Shown here: positions 23,381-34,935 of the stretch, one piece after another
Layout of the letters: every line of letters begins with the position of its first letter
Position numbering within the stretch: the first letter of the stretch is position 1
NCBI GenBank assembly: GCA_023078555.1
Contig: CM041200.1
Location: forward strand, 3,342,501 to 3,406,500
Length of the DNA stretch: 64,000 nucleotides
From: Ulva prolifera
Lineage: Eukaryota; Chlorophyta; Ulvophyceae; Ulvales; Ulvaceae
Direction: 5' to 3'
Translations under genes and position numbers: made by a program
Notes under the pieces: model-generated
What the model saw: only the letters and a program-made list of their open reading frames with translations
Told to the model about the DNA's origin: nothing
Databases searched by the model: none

Positions 23381-24107
23381 CTAAAAGCACGAGATGGGCC
23401 GCGCTATGTACAACCGGCCGAGCACCACCCGTGGTGGAAGCCACGCCTGTCGCAGCGGCCATAGCAGTCTACGCAACACACACCAGTGCCATCGCTGGTG
23501 CTTACTGATTACTCGTGCGCAAGCTCGAAGGCATGGGTCGGAGACGGTGAAGGGAGCTGCCACCGCAACCAACCTGTACCGGGCCTTGGGCAGCCCTCCG
23601 CGCACGAGCGACATCGCACAGACAGCGAGCTTTGCAATCCTTTGATATGGCATCGCGGCAGCGGCTGGTCCGTGCGGCGCGCACCCTTGTGGAACGCACC
23701 CTCGCGCGAGCGTGGCGCACAGCGACACGACGCAGTCCAGGGCGACCAGCATCCAGACGAACAGTTCCACGCTACCGAAACATGATACCAGAACCTCCTC
23801 CGCTATCCGGCCAAAGCCGGACAGCAAGTCCAGTATGAACATGGCTGCGCTCACGGGTGTAGATGTATCTGTGTACTAGCGTGCCATCAGGGCGACACTG
23901 ACGCTGTTTTGGCTGTGAAACGCTGCCTGCGCCGTGTTTACACCCGGCGCAGAAACGGCCTTGGCAGGATACTTCATATCCACAATGCATCAGGCGCTGT
24001 TGTAGCGTTTCCCAGACATCCTCGCCCCGCAGCGTGCCGGAGCGTCGGCCCTGCCTCCCCATCCCCAGCGACAGCCGCACCCTCCAGGGGCCTGCTAGCG
24101 CGATCAA
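23381..24107 (-). CDS. Possible small membrane-protein exons, unit copy 1
   Basis: Minus frame 23854-23381 opens with two strongly hydrophobic stretches (around MFILDLLSGFGRI and FVWMLVALDCVVSLCATL) and then turns basic. A short upstream frame ends near 23955 with GEDVWETLQQRLMHCGYE. An AG acceptor lies just before the hydrophobic exon, but I could not match its phase to a good donor upstream. No family recognised. A plus-strand frame (23267-23464) competes for the same bases, so this is tentative. Confidence 0.25.
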
Positions 24108-25380
24108 TGCTCCAGATCTGCATCATCTAACGTCCCAGTCCGTGTCCGTAGCCCGGACAAGCCCGGCGCCTCTGTGTGAACAGCGCCTGCACGCTGACAG
24201 CACCAGCGGGGCTGCTCGTGGCAGCACAGATCCATGCCAGCCCCATCGATTCCATCCCTCGATCCCACTGGCGGTGCCTGCGGTGATCTGTAGACGCGGG
24301 TCGCCTCGAGCAGCGCCGGTGTCCGCACATGTGCAACGACGCTGCGTCAGCCCTGTCTCCGAAGGCCCTGCGCCAGCCTGCCACACCATCGGCCCGCTAC
24401 CGACATCCACCGCTCCATCTCTGATCCATTCAATGTTCCGATCGTTGTTCGCGGCCGCGCGTGCCCGGCTCCTCTGTGTGAACAGCGCCTGCACGCTGAC
24501 AGCACCAGCGGGGCTGCCCGTGGCAGCACACATCCATGCCAGCCCCATCGATTCCATCCCTCGATCCCACTGGCGGTGCCTGCGGTGCTATGTAGACACG
24601 GGTCGCCTCGCAGCGGCGCAGGTGCCCGCACATGTGCAACGACACCGCGCCAGCCCCGTCTCCACAGGCCCTGCGACAGCCTCGAGCTCCGACGGCCCGC
24701 TAGCACAGTCCACTGCGCCAGATCCGCATCCTCCAGTGTCCTGGTTCGAGTCAGCGGCCGGCTGCGCCCCGCGCCTCTCTGCGAGCATCGCCTGCACGCT
24801 TAAAGCACCACCTTGGCTGCCACCCGCAGCGCGCATCCTGAATACCCCCGCTTCTGACACGATCTGCTATCCTTTTGGTCTTCTGTGCCGCGGTTCCCGC
24901 TTCAAGTTGGGACAGCATCGCGCGGCTCACGCTCGACCAATGACCCGCCACAGGCCTGTCTCCGAAGGCCCTGCGCCAGCCTGCCACACCATCTGCCTGC
25001 TACCGAATTCCACTGCTCCATTTCCAATTCATCCAATGTTCCAGTCGTTGTTCGCGGCCGCGCATGCCCGGCGCCTCTCTGCGAGCATCTGACCGCTGTG
25101 GCCCTGTCTCCAGGCCAGGCGACGCCCACCTGCACCAGCGGCCACCTGTCCCGACTCCAGCCTTCGATTTCCAACCATCCGATCCTGCCAGTCCGTGGTC
25201 GTGCGGCCCGCGACGACCTCGCTGCCGCACCCACCGCCTGGCAGTGCTCGGTTGGAACGATGTCTGCCTGTCGCACCGCTCCACGCGCGCCAGCTCGCCA
25301 TACCACCCCAAAAGCGTTGGCTTGCATTCGTCATGGCGTCGTGCACGGCGAAATAGCGTGTACGTCGCGCTCGCCGTCGG
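24060..25380. repeat. 302-bp degenerate tandem repeat, unit copy 1
   Basis: A segment with gcccggcgcctctgtgtgaa at 24161 recurs near 24463, 24765 and 25066, about 302 bp apart, with a partial copy before the first. The copies have diverged by substitutions, so they are older than the 23.4-kb duplication. Both strands stay partly open (plus 24034-25092, several minus frames), which I attribute to GC content and period. Confidence 0.8.
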
Positions 25381-25403
25381 TGCTGTGCGGTGACGCGGAC
25401 GCG

Positions 25404-25528
25404 TGACCACAGGGGGCCCCCGCGCGCGCCATGCACCGACGAAAAACCTCCCCTCACCCCCCCCCGGCGCCCCGCGCCGGCCCGGGCCGGTCGCCGCGGT
25501 TTTGATATCGCGTACCGACAAAATAGGA
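25404..25528. repeat. Single GC-rich unit (long variant), unit copy 1
   Basis: It matches the two long variants inside the satellite array (9927-10048 and 10474-10590): ccacagggggcccccgcgcg, the caccgacg core, a GC-rich body, then tttgatatcgcgtaccgac. It sits exactly at the left edge of block D. Confidence 0.88.
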
Positions 25529-25537
25529 ATAGGAAAA

Positions 25538-28374
25538 AGAGGCATTCACGGAGTTTCGTGCACCTCGTCCGTTCCTACATCCGCCCATCGAGAACACCAT
25601 CCACGCAGCTCCTCCCGGGCTGGCAGGAGCGCAAACCGGTCCAGGTGAACGATTTGCGTGGCTGTAATGGTGCGCCGAGCGATTAAGCCATTTCTATGTG
25701 GCCGTCGCATCAATGACACCGTGTCCGCTAAAACAATACCACTCGGTGTGATGGGATTCCAACACATGTGAATGAATACATCCGCAGCAACATTTCAATA
25801 CAGCTCTGGTCTCTGTTCCGATTCCGGGGGCTGCGGTACCTCGGTGTTACCTCATGCTCGTCCTCTCCCTTCGTTCGCGACGAGGGCCTGCAAGGAACCA
25901 CGTTCTGTTTGAACCCACCCTTGCGAAACACCTACATGCGACGGCACGCAGGCTACCGTGTGTGGGTGTGTGTCTATGCGTGTGGAGCGTGTGCGTGGTT
26001 GAGCAATGGATGTCGCTCATGACTGATGAAGCGCACCGCGCCAAGCAGGCATAGCCCAGTCCGACCGCCAGCCACAACAGCAACTTCACCAGGAGGTACA
26101 GCAGCAATGGCGACGTGCCATCTGCCCTACCTAAGCTGGGCCACGCCATGCTTGCCAATAGCAACTCAGTAACTCAGTATCAGTCCGCCTAGCTGCCTGC
26201 CGTTCCGTGCACTCAGCGTCGCGGACGCTGTTCTGGTCGCAGTGGAAACCGGCATGCCTGGATACGTGCTCCAGAGCACGCACAGCAGACACAACTCTAC
26301 TGTAAAGGTGACGTCAGGTGCTGCTGCCGTTTCTCAGATATCCTCGAGCACCGCGCTGCGACAGGGCCACCAGGCCCTGGAGCATCGTCCCGTGCCGTTG
26401 TGCCATTCACCACGCCTTCTCACCGGCACTTTGTTGTACTGACACTTCACTGACAATTGTTGCGACGTCCGTGTGCACGCTGCTCCGCCCAGCAGCTTGT
26501 CCGGGTGTTGCACGGGCTCCGTTCCGCGACACAGCGGCCCGCAGCTAGCCGCGACGCGACCCCCGGCTTGACAAACATGCAGCCCTCTCTTGCGAGGGCG
26601 TTGTCCGCGTGCTCGCGCCGGCTAGCTGCCACGCCCGTGCCACGGTGGACTGCACCGCACACGGAGCCAGTTCGTGCTGTTCCACCGCTGATCACGCGCA
26701 CATGCGGCGAGCGACGCCTGGTTCAAGGCGATGCCTGTGACATACGACAACACATGTGCGTGTGTCGCCACCTGCGTGGGCGTGGAGCCCTCCGCGGGCG
26801 AGCCATCCGCACCACAGCGGTACGCTGTCCTCAGGCGCCCCGACGCCCCGTGCCGTGCATGAACGGACATACATACATCAGTGGGCTGTTTCCATCGCAA
26901 TGTGTCTGCTCCGCCGATGCTGATGGCGATCCTCATGCCAGTGCACAAGAGGATGCCTATAGCTGGTGTCTGCAGTTCGTGGTAACCGGCATCTGTGCTC
27001 ACTGCATTAGCATGTGGTGAGGCTTTTGGAAGCGCTTCATGACGTGTGGTTTCCATTGCCGTGGCTAGGCTTGGTTGTGTAGTCCAGTGCCCGCTGCGAG
27101 CTCCTCTGCAAAGGGCCTGAATGCCAATGCTGATGTGGAGCTCTCTGCCACGGGCTGTGCTTGGGAGCCCCGTTGAAGGTTGTCATGTTTGATTTCTGAG
27201 GACATATGTGGCTTTGTGCAGTGGTGAGTGTGCTGCAGGGATGCCATCACCACAGTGTTCTATTGCCTGCCTCATGCAAGACCACCTGCGGTACCGCTGC
27301 AGCGCTCACGTGCAAGATGTAGGTGTGGTGAGCGTTGTTGTAGCATAGTGGTGAGAATGCTTGCAGCAGAGTTGTGGGTGGCAAGCCAGCTAGAGAGACC
27401 GACCGCCCATTCTTAATCTGCGTGGGCCTGCACAGGAGTTGCAGCAAGTTGGCTCACCAAGGGGTGAGCAACCAGGATGAGCGACGGGCTGAGGACATGT
27501 GAATTTGAAGAAACGAGCCCTAAATGGAGCGCGGATTGGCCTCGCAGGTGGTGTAGTTCCTGCTGTTTTCATGGATGTCGCTGTGGTGCGGAACGGGCAT
27601 GTTTCGGCAATGTTATGGGTGCGTATGCATGTGAGGCATCACGACGAAACATCTGTAGTTTGTCCCACGGTGGCCACGGAGCTCCAGTCGGAGTAGCCCG
27701 AGTTGTGTAAAAATTCCTCAACGGTGCTCAGATGCGACGAGCTGTCCATGCCGAGATGCTGTCAATTGCTGATCCGCCTTCATGCACACTGCTTTGATTT
27801 TCCGCATGCCACACACTCAGGCCCGGGTCTCAACCCGATAGCAACACGGGATGGCAACACACCTAGTGTCAAACTTGATACTGTGTACACCAAGATACCG
27901 GAGAACGCTTGCCCAAAACTGGTTTGTAGCTTTTGCTACGCAATTTTCTGTTTACGTTGTTTCACCTGATAAACCTGTGCACCTGCATAAACGTGTAGTG
28001 CTGAGCGGTGAACAGATGAAGCCTGGTGCAGTGGTTCAGCATACACCGGTGCCAACGCACCAGCAACATCGGTGCTAGAGTGGCACATCGGCTGAATAAA
28101 TGTGGACATGAGTGGCTTTCATCTTGTGTCTGGGACTGTATGGCTGTGGACGACAACTGTGCACCCGAATTGTTGCACAGCCGGTCACAATGCGGACGTA
28201 CCAGCTACAGATAAGTATCGCTCGTCATGCTTCGTCAGCATTGCGATCGCGTATACACAGCCACCTATCAGAGCTGCCCAGGGCGTCCCAGAAGCACGTC
28301 AACGCTATGTCGAGCTGAAGGCCCCGTGCCTCTGCTGTGCTGATGGCCGGTGTGGCCACCGCGGGGCCGCGACG
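25538..28374. repeat. 2.8-kb duplicated block D in unit copy 1
   Basis: Same block as 5612-8443. Here it is flanked on the left by a single GC-rich unit (25404-25528) and the linker aaaataggaataggaaaaag, and on the right by GC-rich units with a different spacer (28375-28695). No gene called inside. Confidence 0.9.
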
Positions 28375-28695
28375 CCACGCGCCGGCGACGAACGCCCCCC
28401 GCCCCCGAAACCCCTCCCCCCGGCGGCCGCGGCCGGCCGCCGCGGGGTTGGGGACGCGTACCGACGGTTATTATCAATCACGTCGACGCATTATCAATCT
28501 TCCGATTCCATGCACGGCCACGCGCCGGCGACGAACCCCCCCCCGCCCCCGAAACCCCTCCCCCCGGCGGCCGCGGCCGGCCGCCGCGGGGTTGAAGACG
28601 CGTACCGACGGTTATTATCAATCACGTCGACGCTATGTCAATCTTCCGATTCCATGCACGGCCACGCGCCGGCGACGAACGCCCCCCGTTGTTTT
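28375..28695. repeat. GC-rich units with tcacgtcgacgctatgtc-type spacer, unit copy 1
   Basis: About two and a half units of roughly 142 bp: a GC-rich body (ccccccgcccccgaaacccc, ggcggccgcggccggccgcc) followed by cgtaccgacggttattatca, a spacer with cacgtcgacg, and caatcttccgattccatgca. A related unit closes the satellite array near 11028-11150. It is the right edge of block D. Confidence 0.85.
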
Positions 28696-29749
28696 CACAG
28701 CGGGTGGCCCTGCGGTGGGCTGCACCGTCGCACAGCCATGCGCGGGCAGTGTCACAGCAGCCCCTTCGTAAGTCTACAGGCGCGCGAAACAGGTCGAGGG
28801 ATATCTCAGCTACCACCATGCCGAGCCTCGTTTGTAGCTGTGGCGCGACTTCTCCGCTGCGAGGAGAGGGGTGTGTGCGCCAACACATGCCACCCGCCAG
28901 CACACTGTGTTTCATTGACCTTCGCTTGGCGGTGAGGTAAATTCCGAAACTTCACAGCCTGTCCACACCTGTAGGAGAGGGCTTCGCATAAATCATGTTC
29001 TATGGCAGCCTCTCAGGGCACACATGCCAACAACACTAGACGCAGCAGCAGTCGTAGCTGGCTTGTTGCGCCGATCGGAGCCACCCACCTCTGCCAAATC
29101 AGCAAGCTTTGCCCATCAGACCTGTCAGTTCTGTCTTGTCTTGCCCTGTGCGTGTGTGGAAGTTGCTCACTGCCACATCAATGACGCAAGCGCTGTCGTG
29201 TTTAGTCTGCCGCTCGGTACTTGTTGTATTCGACCTTGATCACAGCCGGAGGCACACGTACTGTTTTCCTACCAGATTGACAGCTATTATTACAGCTGTG
29301 GTCAGTCCGCGTAAGTGATGGACTGGTGTGGAATAATTGCCCCTTGCAGATTTTGCAATAGACTTGAGAAGGATTTCACGCACATTCAGATCGGGGAGAT
29401 GGTGCTGGCATTGGGCACCCAATGAGCTTCATGCCCAGCGCATTTCTGTTCATCCCAGTGATGCACATGTAAGTGCACACAGGCTACGGAACCTGACTCC
29501 CACAGCATGAGCAAGCGCATGGCGACACGAATCTAAGTACTACGAATCAGTATCAGGTGTGTTGCGTGTTATAGACCCAAACCCTGCAGCAACCTCATGA
29601 GTGTGTGACCATTCGCCCACATGCAATCCCAAACACACGTTGCATGGTTCCACACGATACGGTCGGACCCCAATTTCAATACAACACAACCACCACACAG
29701 CATCACCAAGTTGCGTGATCTACAAGACATCACTCTGCCGAGCACAGAC
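28696..29749. other. Gap without recognised gene, unit copy 1
   Basis: I see no supported gene, RNA or repeat. The equivalent stretch is 52104-53158 and differs by one extra A near 52446. Confidence 0.5.
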
Positions 29750-30266
29750 TCCTAGACAGGAAACGGCCAGCGGGATACATGGTACATCATTTGAATGCTG
29801 ACCACTAGCCCCCGCACGGATACCTGGCGGCGACGTGTATGTTTGTGGCCATGCTCGCACTGGGTAGGCGAGTACCACAGCGCCGACATGCATGTTTTGT
29901 GCACCGAACACGCACGATGCAGTTCTAGTATCTTGGTTCCCATCATGCATGGCGATTCCCATGGCTCCCATTCCGACAGACACGTTACAAAGTCCACAGA
30001 ACTCAGGCAGAGCGTGCACACAAGGCAGCCTACCCCAGCACGGCTCCCACTTCTGCGGGCACCAGTGCACCGAATGCCGACGTCCAAAATTTGAATACAG
30101 GCAAGCAAACAAAAAAGACAACGGTGTGACATACTCTACATCCCCCCACCGAACCCCATACACTACACAACATAGGGAATGTAAAGCAAAGGAACACGAT
30201 GCATTGTGCACTAGAATGTAGTGTATTCAACAATCGTAGATCGCGACGCATTTCAGAAGGCGACAT
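29750..30266 (-). CDS. Possible hydrophobic exons downstream of gene B, unit copy 1
   Basis: Two overlapping minus frames (30266-30030 and 30211-29720) contain hydrophobic stretches with small residues (FKFWTSAFGALVPAEVGAVLG; CNVSVGMGAMGIAM; VGAVVLAYPV). Their style is like the membrane exons of gene A but I see no clear alignment. Splice sites are not resolved. It could be a decayed piece of a membrane gene or chance. Confidence 0.2.
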
Positions 30267-30696
30267 GTATTAATGACACATTGTCATGTGCAGCCACACC
30301 TCACATACATTCGCTTGCTGGTGCAGTTCTGGTCAACTCATTTCGGATGTTCGTGGATGTGCCACTCGTGGCTAAGGCCACCCATGAAGAACAACGTTTG
30401 CGCAACTGTGCTGGATCGCTAATGCAGCAAAAATTGAACCAAGTGAATGATGCTTTGCAAAGCTGCAACGGTGCGCATCCTGGACATGCCGCTTCCATGC
30501 GGCCACGAATGACGCCGTGTCAACTACAACGATACCACTTGGTGTGATGTGATTGCAACACATGAGAAAGAATACAACAGCAGCAACAGCTCAAGTCAGC
30601 TCTGATCTCTGATATACCGTGAAGGGTGGAAACAAAGTAGGACAACCTTTTCAATCAAGTCCGAATTGTCTAACCTAAGCATCCTACGCATAGACA
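30267..30696. other. Gap downstream of gene B; diverged copy of a block-D segment
   Basis: About 30470-30610 (ggtgcgcatcctgg to ctgatctctgat) aligns with 5740-5890 of block D (caataccactcggtgtgatg against cgataccacttggtgtgatg) at clearly lower identity than the D copies show to one another. The stretch recurs at 53676-54106 with one extra T. No gene called. Confidence 0.5.
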
Positions 30697-33600
30697 CTAC
30701 TCTTCATCCGGCATTGCGGCCAAGAGTTGCTCACCGAGAGCGATAGGCGCCTCAAACATGCCAGCCCCCATCTGGGCGTTCAATTTCGCATCATGCACAG
30801 CATCATCACGCGCCACATGCTCTGGCACCAGTGACAACGACCGGCAATGGTACACCCGCACGTACCCACCATACACACGCATTTCTCGCACCACATTCCG
30901 GAGTGGCTGTCGGGGTTTGAACATGTTGGGGTGGAGCACGGTGTCGTGGGTGATGGCTAGATCGGCCATGTCGCGAACCCTGGTGGACGCGACATACAAA
31001 GCCGCATTGTGGGCATTGGGATCGAGCGTCGTATCGGCGCTCGACATCGAGTGCGCCACACAACGTGCTTCCCCAAGCTCGATGGTGGAGCTCAGCATCG
31101 AAGTCGCCACTCTCGCCGCAGATGGCACGAGCGGGAACGTGACCCGGCAAGCCACGAGATTGTTGCTTCGGTCGAAGACCAGCTCCGGGGCAGGGTGGTA
31201 GACGGTGTCAGCCACAACGTCAGCTGGGGTGCGAACTTGACATGCTGGAAGGAAGACATGGTTCTCGTAAACGTCCGTCATGGTGATCCGATCGAGGAAC
31301 CGATTCACTGTCGTGGTGATGACATCATCCACAGTCGCATGGTTAGTTTGATGATATCCGCCCTCAGGTACGCCCGGAGAGGGCCCCACAAACGTCACGG
31401 GCGACCATGCGGATGGTCGCTGGTAGACCTGCCTCAGCGCTTGTGAGCACTTGCCCAAGATTGTTCTTCGTGCTGCATCCTTGAGAACGACTTCGAAGCG
31501 CTTGATGACACACGGCGAGCCATTGGGCATGGTCTCCGAAACTTTTGTGGTCAAGAGCATCGGTTCCCCAACATGGAGGCGAATCTTGTCCCACGTCGTC
31601 AAGGTGTAGTTGTCGAGCTCCTTCACGTTTCGCTGACCTTCAGGAGTGTGACACCTGCAAGACGCGACAGTCTAGTTTTTATTATTATTATTATTTTTGT
31701 GGAAACCCCGAAGTGCAGGTTGCAACGAGGCATGGGGGTTATCTGAACCCCCTCATGGAAGCCCCGAAATGTATGTTGCATTCACACGCACACTGCAAAT
31801 GACAACAGTCAATCCGGCATGCATGATGGAAATGGGATGACCAAGGTCCACGTGGCACATAGGCATGTATATCTATGGTGTGTAGTGCGCACGGTTTCGT
31901 ACGCATGAATTCAGCATGTATATATTGCATGTGCACGCATTCATGTAGGGGATAGGGTAGCATACTCAAAGGCATAGGCGTCTGCCGCGCGAACGAGCCG
32001 ATTCGCGCAAGGGACCACCATCGCAATGCCCCATACTGCATGGCCGAACAAAGCGAGGTAATCCGCTCGGCGGCGGAGGCGCTCGACGATATCTTGGCAT
32101 TGCTCCTTCGTCTCCGCGATGAAAATGGTGGTCGGAAGGCGTGTCCGCCTGTCCAGTCCGGGCCCCGACATTTTGTAGGCCGGGTGGACATTGGCATCGG
32201 AGGTGCGCGGGCCCTGGTGTTCTTGCCCGTGGTGGAAGGGCTTCATACCCCATGCAGCTGCACCGAGCGTTGTCAAGTCTTCTGGGAAGTATGTGACGAA
32301 TCTGTCGTCCGTCTCCACGTGAACGCGTCGCATCGCCATTAATGCAAAGGCAAGCGGATCTCTGCAAGCAAGCGGATCACATGTTAGTCGATCACACCAC
32401 GTCAGTCACATACGCATGCTTGGTTGGGGTGGACATGTGCGAATGTTAGACTCGTGTGGAGGGCAAGCCACGTAGTGTGCGGGTGCATTGTCAGCTCACA
32501 AGCATAACGATAGCATTCTGGAGTAGACAAACCCATGGCACATACATGCTACATGAGCATGTGTAATTGGCATGCACCACCCTCACATGAAAACATGATG
32601 CATGTCGCGTTGAAGGTCTCGTACCCGTCTCGAAGCAATCTGAACAAAGCGCCCTTGATGCGGTGTTGATCATGGACGAAGCAAATGTGCCACATCATGT
32701 TGGCGCCAGGCGGGCAGGTGAGCGCAGCAATTCGCTCCCACGGCATGACGACGTCCCTCTCCTCAAATGTGACACCTCCATTTGCACGAACGGCCCGGAC
32801 TCCGACGACCTTGCACGAGGATTGCAACGGATCCATGGCCGCTACATGGGGGCATGCAGCAAGCATGTCCGAAACGGTCTCCTGGGGGTGAACATCTTTG
32901 CGGGCGGACTTCCAACGCTCGAAGAACTGGGGCAGAAGTGTCACCCACGCTTGCACTTCCTCAAGCGCATGAAAGGCGTGGCGGGCGACTTTTTGTGCAA
33001 TCGTCATCGGGTACCCGCCAGCACCATCGCCTGCTCCGATGTCCCACTTGAAAAAGGACATGGCTTGGGTGATGGTCTCCGCCGGCCAGCCGATGTGGAA
33101 TCGGAGCGAAGCACGATGGGTCATCAACTTCACATTCTCCTCTGCCGCGGCATCCGGGTATACCACATTTGGCTGGGCCTGTTGCATCACGCCGTTGCGG
33201 AAAGCGGTGCCTTCTGTAGCCATCGCCACCATGTCCTTCATCAAAGCTGTCTTGCCGCAGCCTGGTCCGCCAATCAAGAACATCATCGACGGACGAGCGC
33301 GCAACAGGGAGTACAACACCTGCAGCGGCTTCTCAACATGTGATGGTCATGACCCGAGATTTGTAGTTGTGACAACATGCGCTCCAATTGCAGCAACGAT
33401 ATTGTGGGTGCAAATGAATTGATAAGAGATCATCATGACTGATATGTTGCACCACGTGCCGATGCCATCACACCAGTGCATGACATGCACGAGGTGTGGC
33501 GCAACGTACCGAACCGTTCACTGGCACAACATGCTCCGGGTGATCGTCGGCGTCCATGTAGTACTTGACATCGGCATCGCTGTTGTCGAGGCCCGCTTGC

Positions 33601-34451
33601 ATGTGTGCCTCCGCCTCCTCACACGAGTACGGCGGAGGAAAAGCACCGGGTCCATCGGCAACGTCAGCACCTCCACCATCAGGCGCGCCACCCGGGTCAT
33701 CGGGGCCGTTGGGGCCGCCATGGCCACCCGGCCCGCCATGGCTCCGGCAGTGGAAATATAGCTCCCACGCACGCACGACAGCGGTCGCACATGCCAGGGG
33801 CCACGCATGTGCCCGGTTCGGATCCAGAGTCTTGATGTCCGCAAAGATGCAGAGCGTGGCTGCCCAACAGAACACGGACAGAAACTGAGCGAGCCGGGTG
33901 CAATCGGTAAGGGGGCCTGACTCGCCTGACCCGATGCCCAGCTTCTGCAGCAGCAGTGCCGACGAAACATGGATCTCCGGCTTGCAATCGCCGTCAGAGG
34001 ACCAGGCCCGCTGCGCCAACAGTTCACCCATATCGCGCACGAGTTGCACGATGTGAATGTCGACCTTCCACAGGGTCGCACATGGGTCAAGGAGGGGGAT
34101 GCCGTCGTGGACGACATCGTACGACACCGCGGCCTCCGACACCGACATGGTGAATGGCTGTCGAGAGGCCCGCCCCACTCGCACCAACAGCCGTGTACTG
34201 GTGTCGGCCTTTCGGTCCATTGGGCGATTCTTGGTCGCCTTTGGCGCCTTGGTGGTGATGCCATGAGGCCCGAATTGGCGCACAATGTCGATGGCCGTCT
34301 TGAGACCCTCGCCGGCAGGCCGTTCTCGCACAGCAACGTAGAGCGCACTGCCCTCGCCATTCCCCTCGCGTAGCAAGCGCCTCGTGCGCAGGTGAACCTC
34401 ATCGAGACTCCGAAGGACCTTCTTGTTGGGCAGCATTTCCACAAGAGACAT
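30697..34451 (-). CDS. Gene B, copy 1: diverged PIF1-like DNA helicase
   Basis: Four exons on the minus strand: 34451-33510 (open upstream to 34595), 33319-32625, 32361-31966 and 31654-30697 (stop), with matching phases 0, 2 and 2. The product is about 996 aa from the first ATG at 34451. PIF1-type helicases are superfamily 1B 5'-3' DNA helicases. Seen here: Walker A GGPGCGKT at the start of exon 2; a helix-rich stretch with EEV where Walker B DE is expected; QHRI..ALFRLL in the place of the FRQ motif; TTIFIAETKEQC in the place of the mid-protein strand; then LHVGEPMLL ... NGS (2B domain), FPLVPSAARVA and YVASTRVRDMADLAI (motif VI). Several motifs are weakened, so activity is uncertain. The N-terminal third is unrecognised and ends in a Gly/Pro/Asp-rich linker. 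It lies about 500 bp downstream of gene A of copy 2 on the same strand; a splice from A into B cannot be excluded. Confidence 0.68.
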
Positions 34452-34935
34452 TGCGGTTGAGGCTGCAAGCACAAGCACTGTTGTGACGATCCCGGCCCCA
34501 AAAGGCGGTTTAGCAAGAAAGCTAGCCTTGAACCAACAGAAACGAAACCACCCTGATACACTATCAAAACATAACTCCGTTTGCCAAGCAAACACGACGG
34601 GATACCTACCAACCTCGCAGAATTGGTACCTTTTGGTTTCTCACAGCATTAAACATGCATCAGTAATGTATGTTTGCCATATATAATATATGATCTATGG
34701 TAGCCGCGCATCATTACCAATTAGCTATCACAAGCCCGTTGTGGTGAAGTTATGCATCTTAGGCTCTGACGGACGACCCCAATGGCACCATTTCAGCAAT
34801 CGGAACCCCAATACCCACGATTTCATCGACAATCATAAAAAAAAACCCCCCCGCCGCGTTTGCGAAATAGACATGCAATTCCATCCGCACACAAGAACAA
34901 AAGTCGTGACGATGTACACAACTACAAGTCAACCA

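Larger units (their letters stand above)
11289..34698. repeat. 23.4-kb tandem unit, copy 1
   Basis: The sequence from 11289 (ggtagccgcgcatcattacc) reappears at 34699 and again at 58111, so the period is 23410 bp and then 23412 bp. Copy 1 carries gene A (minus strand), a hAT remnant, a 302-bp tandem repeat, a 2.8-kb duplicated block and gene B (minus strand). The unit phase is arbitrary; I start it where copy 1 leaves the satellite array. Copy 1 differs from copy 2 by roughly ten substitutions between 11.3 and 17 kb, one CA-dinucleotide length change near 14.27 kb, and four single-base homopolymer or near-homopolymer changes between 29.0 and 32.9 kb. I noticed no difference between about 17 and 29 kb. 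Confidence 0.95.

Noticed and set aside
24034-25092. A 352-codon plus frame over the 302-bp repeat.
   Set aside because: It is Ala/Pro/Ser/Arg-rich, follows the repeat period, and has competing open frames on the other strand; no family resemblance.
33518-34612. A 364-codon minus frame overlapping the first exon of gene B.
   Set aside because: It is Arg/Cys/Ser-rich, lacks a good ATG and leads to no splice partner, while the alternative frame joins in phase to the Walker A exon.
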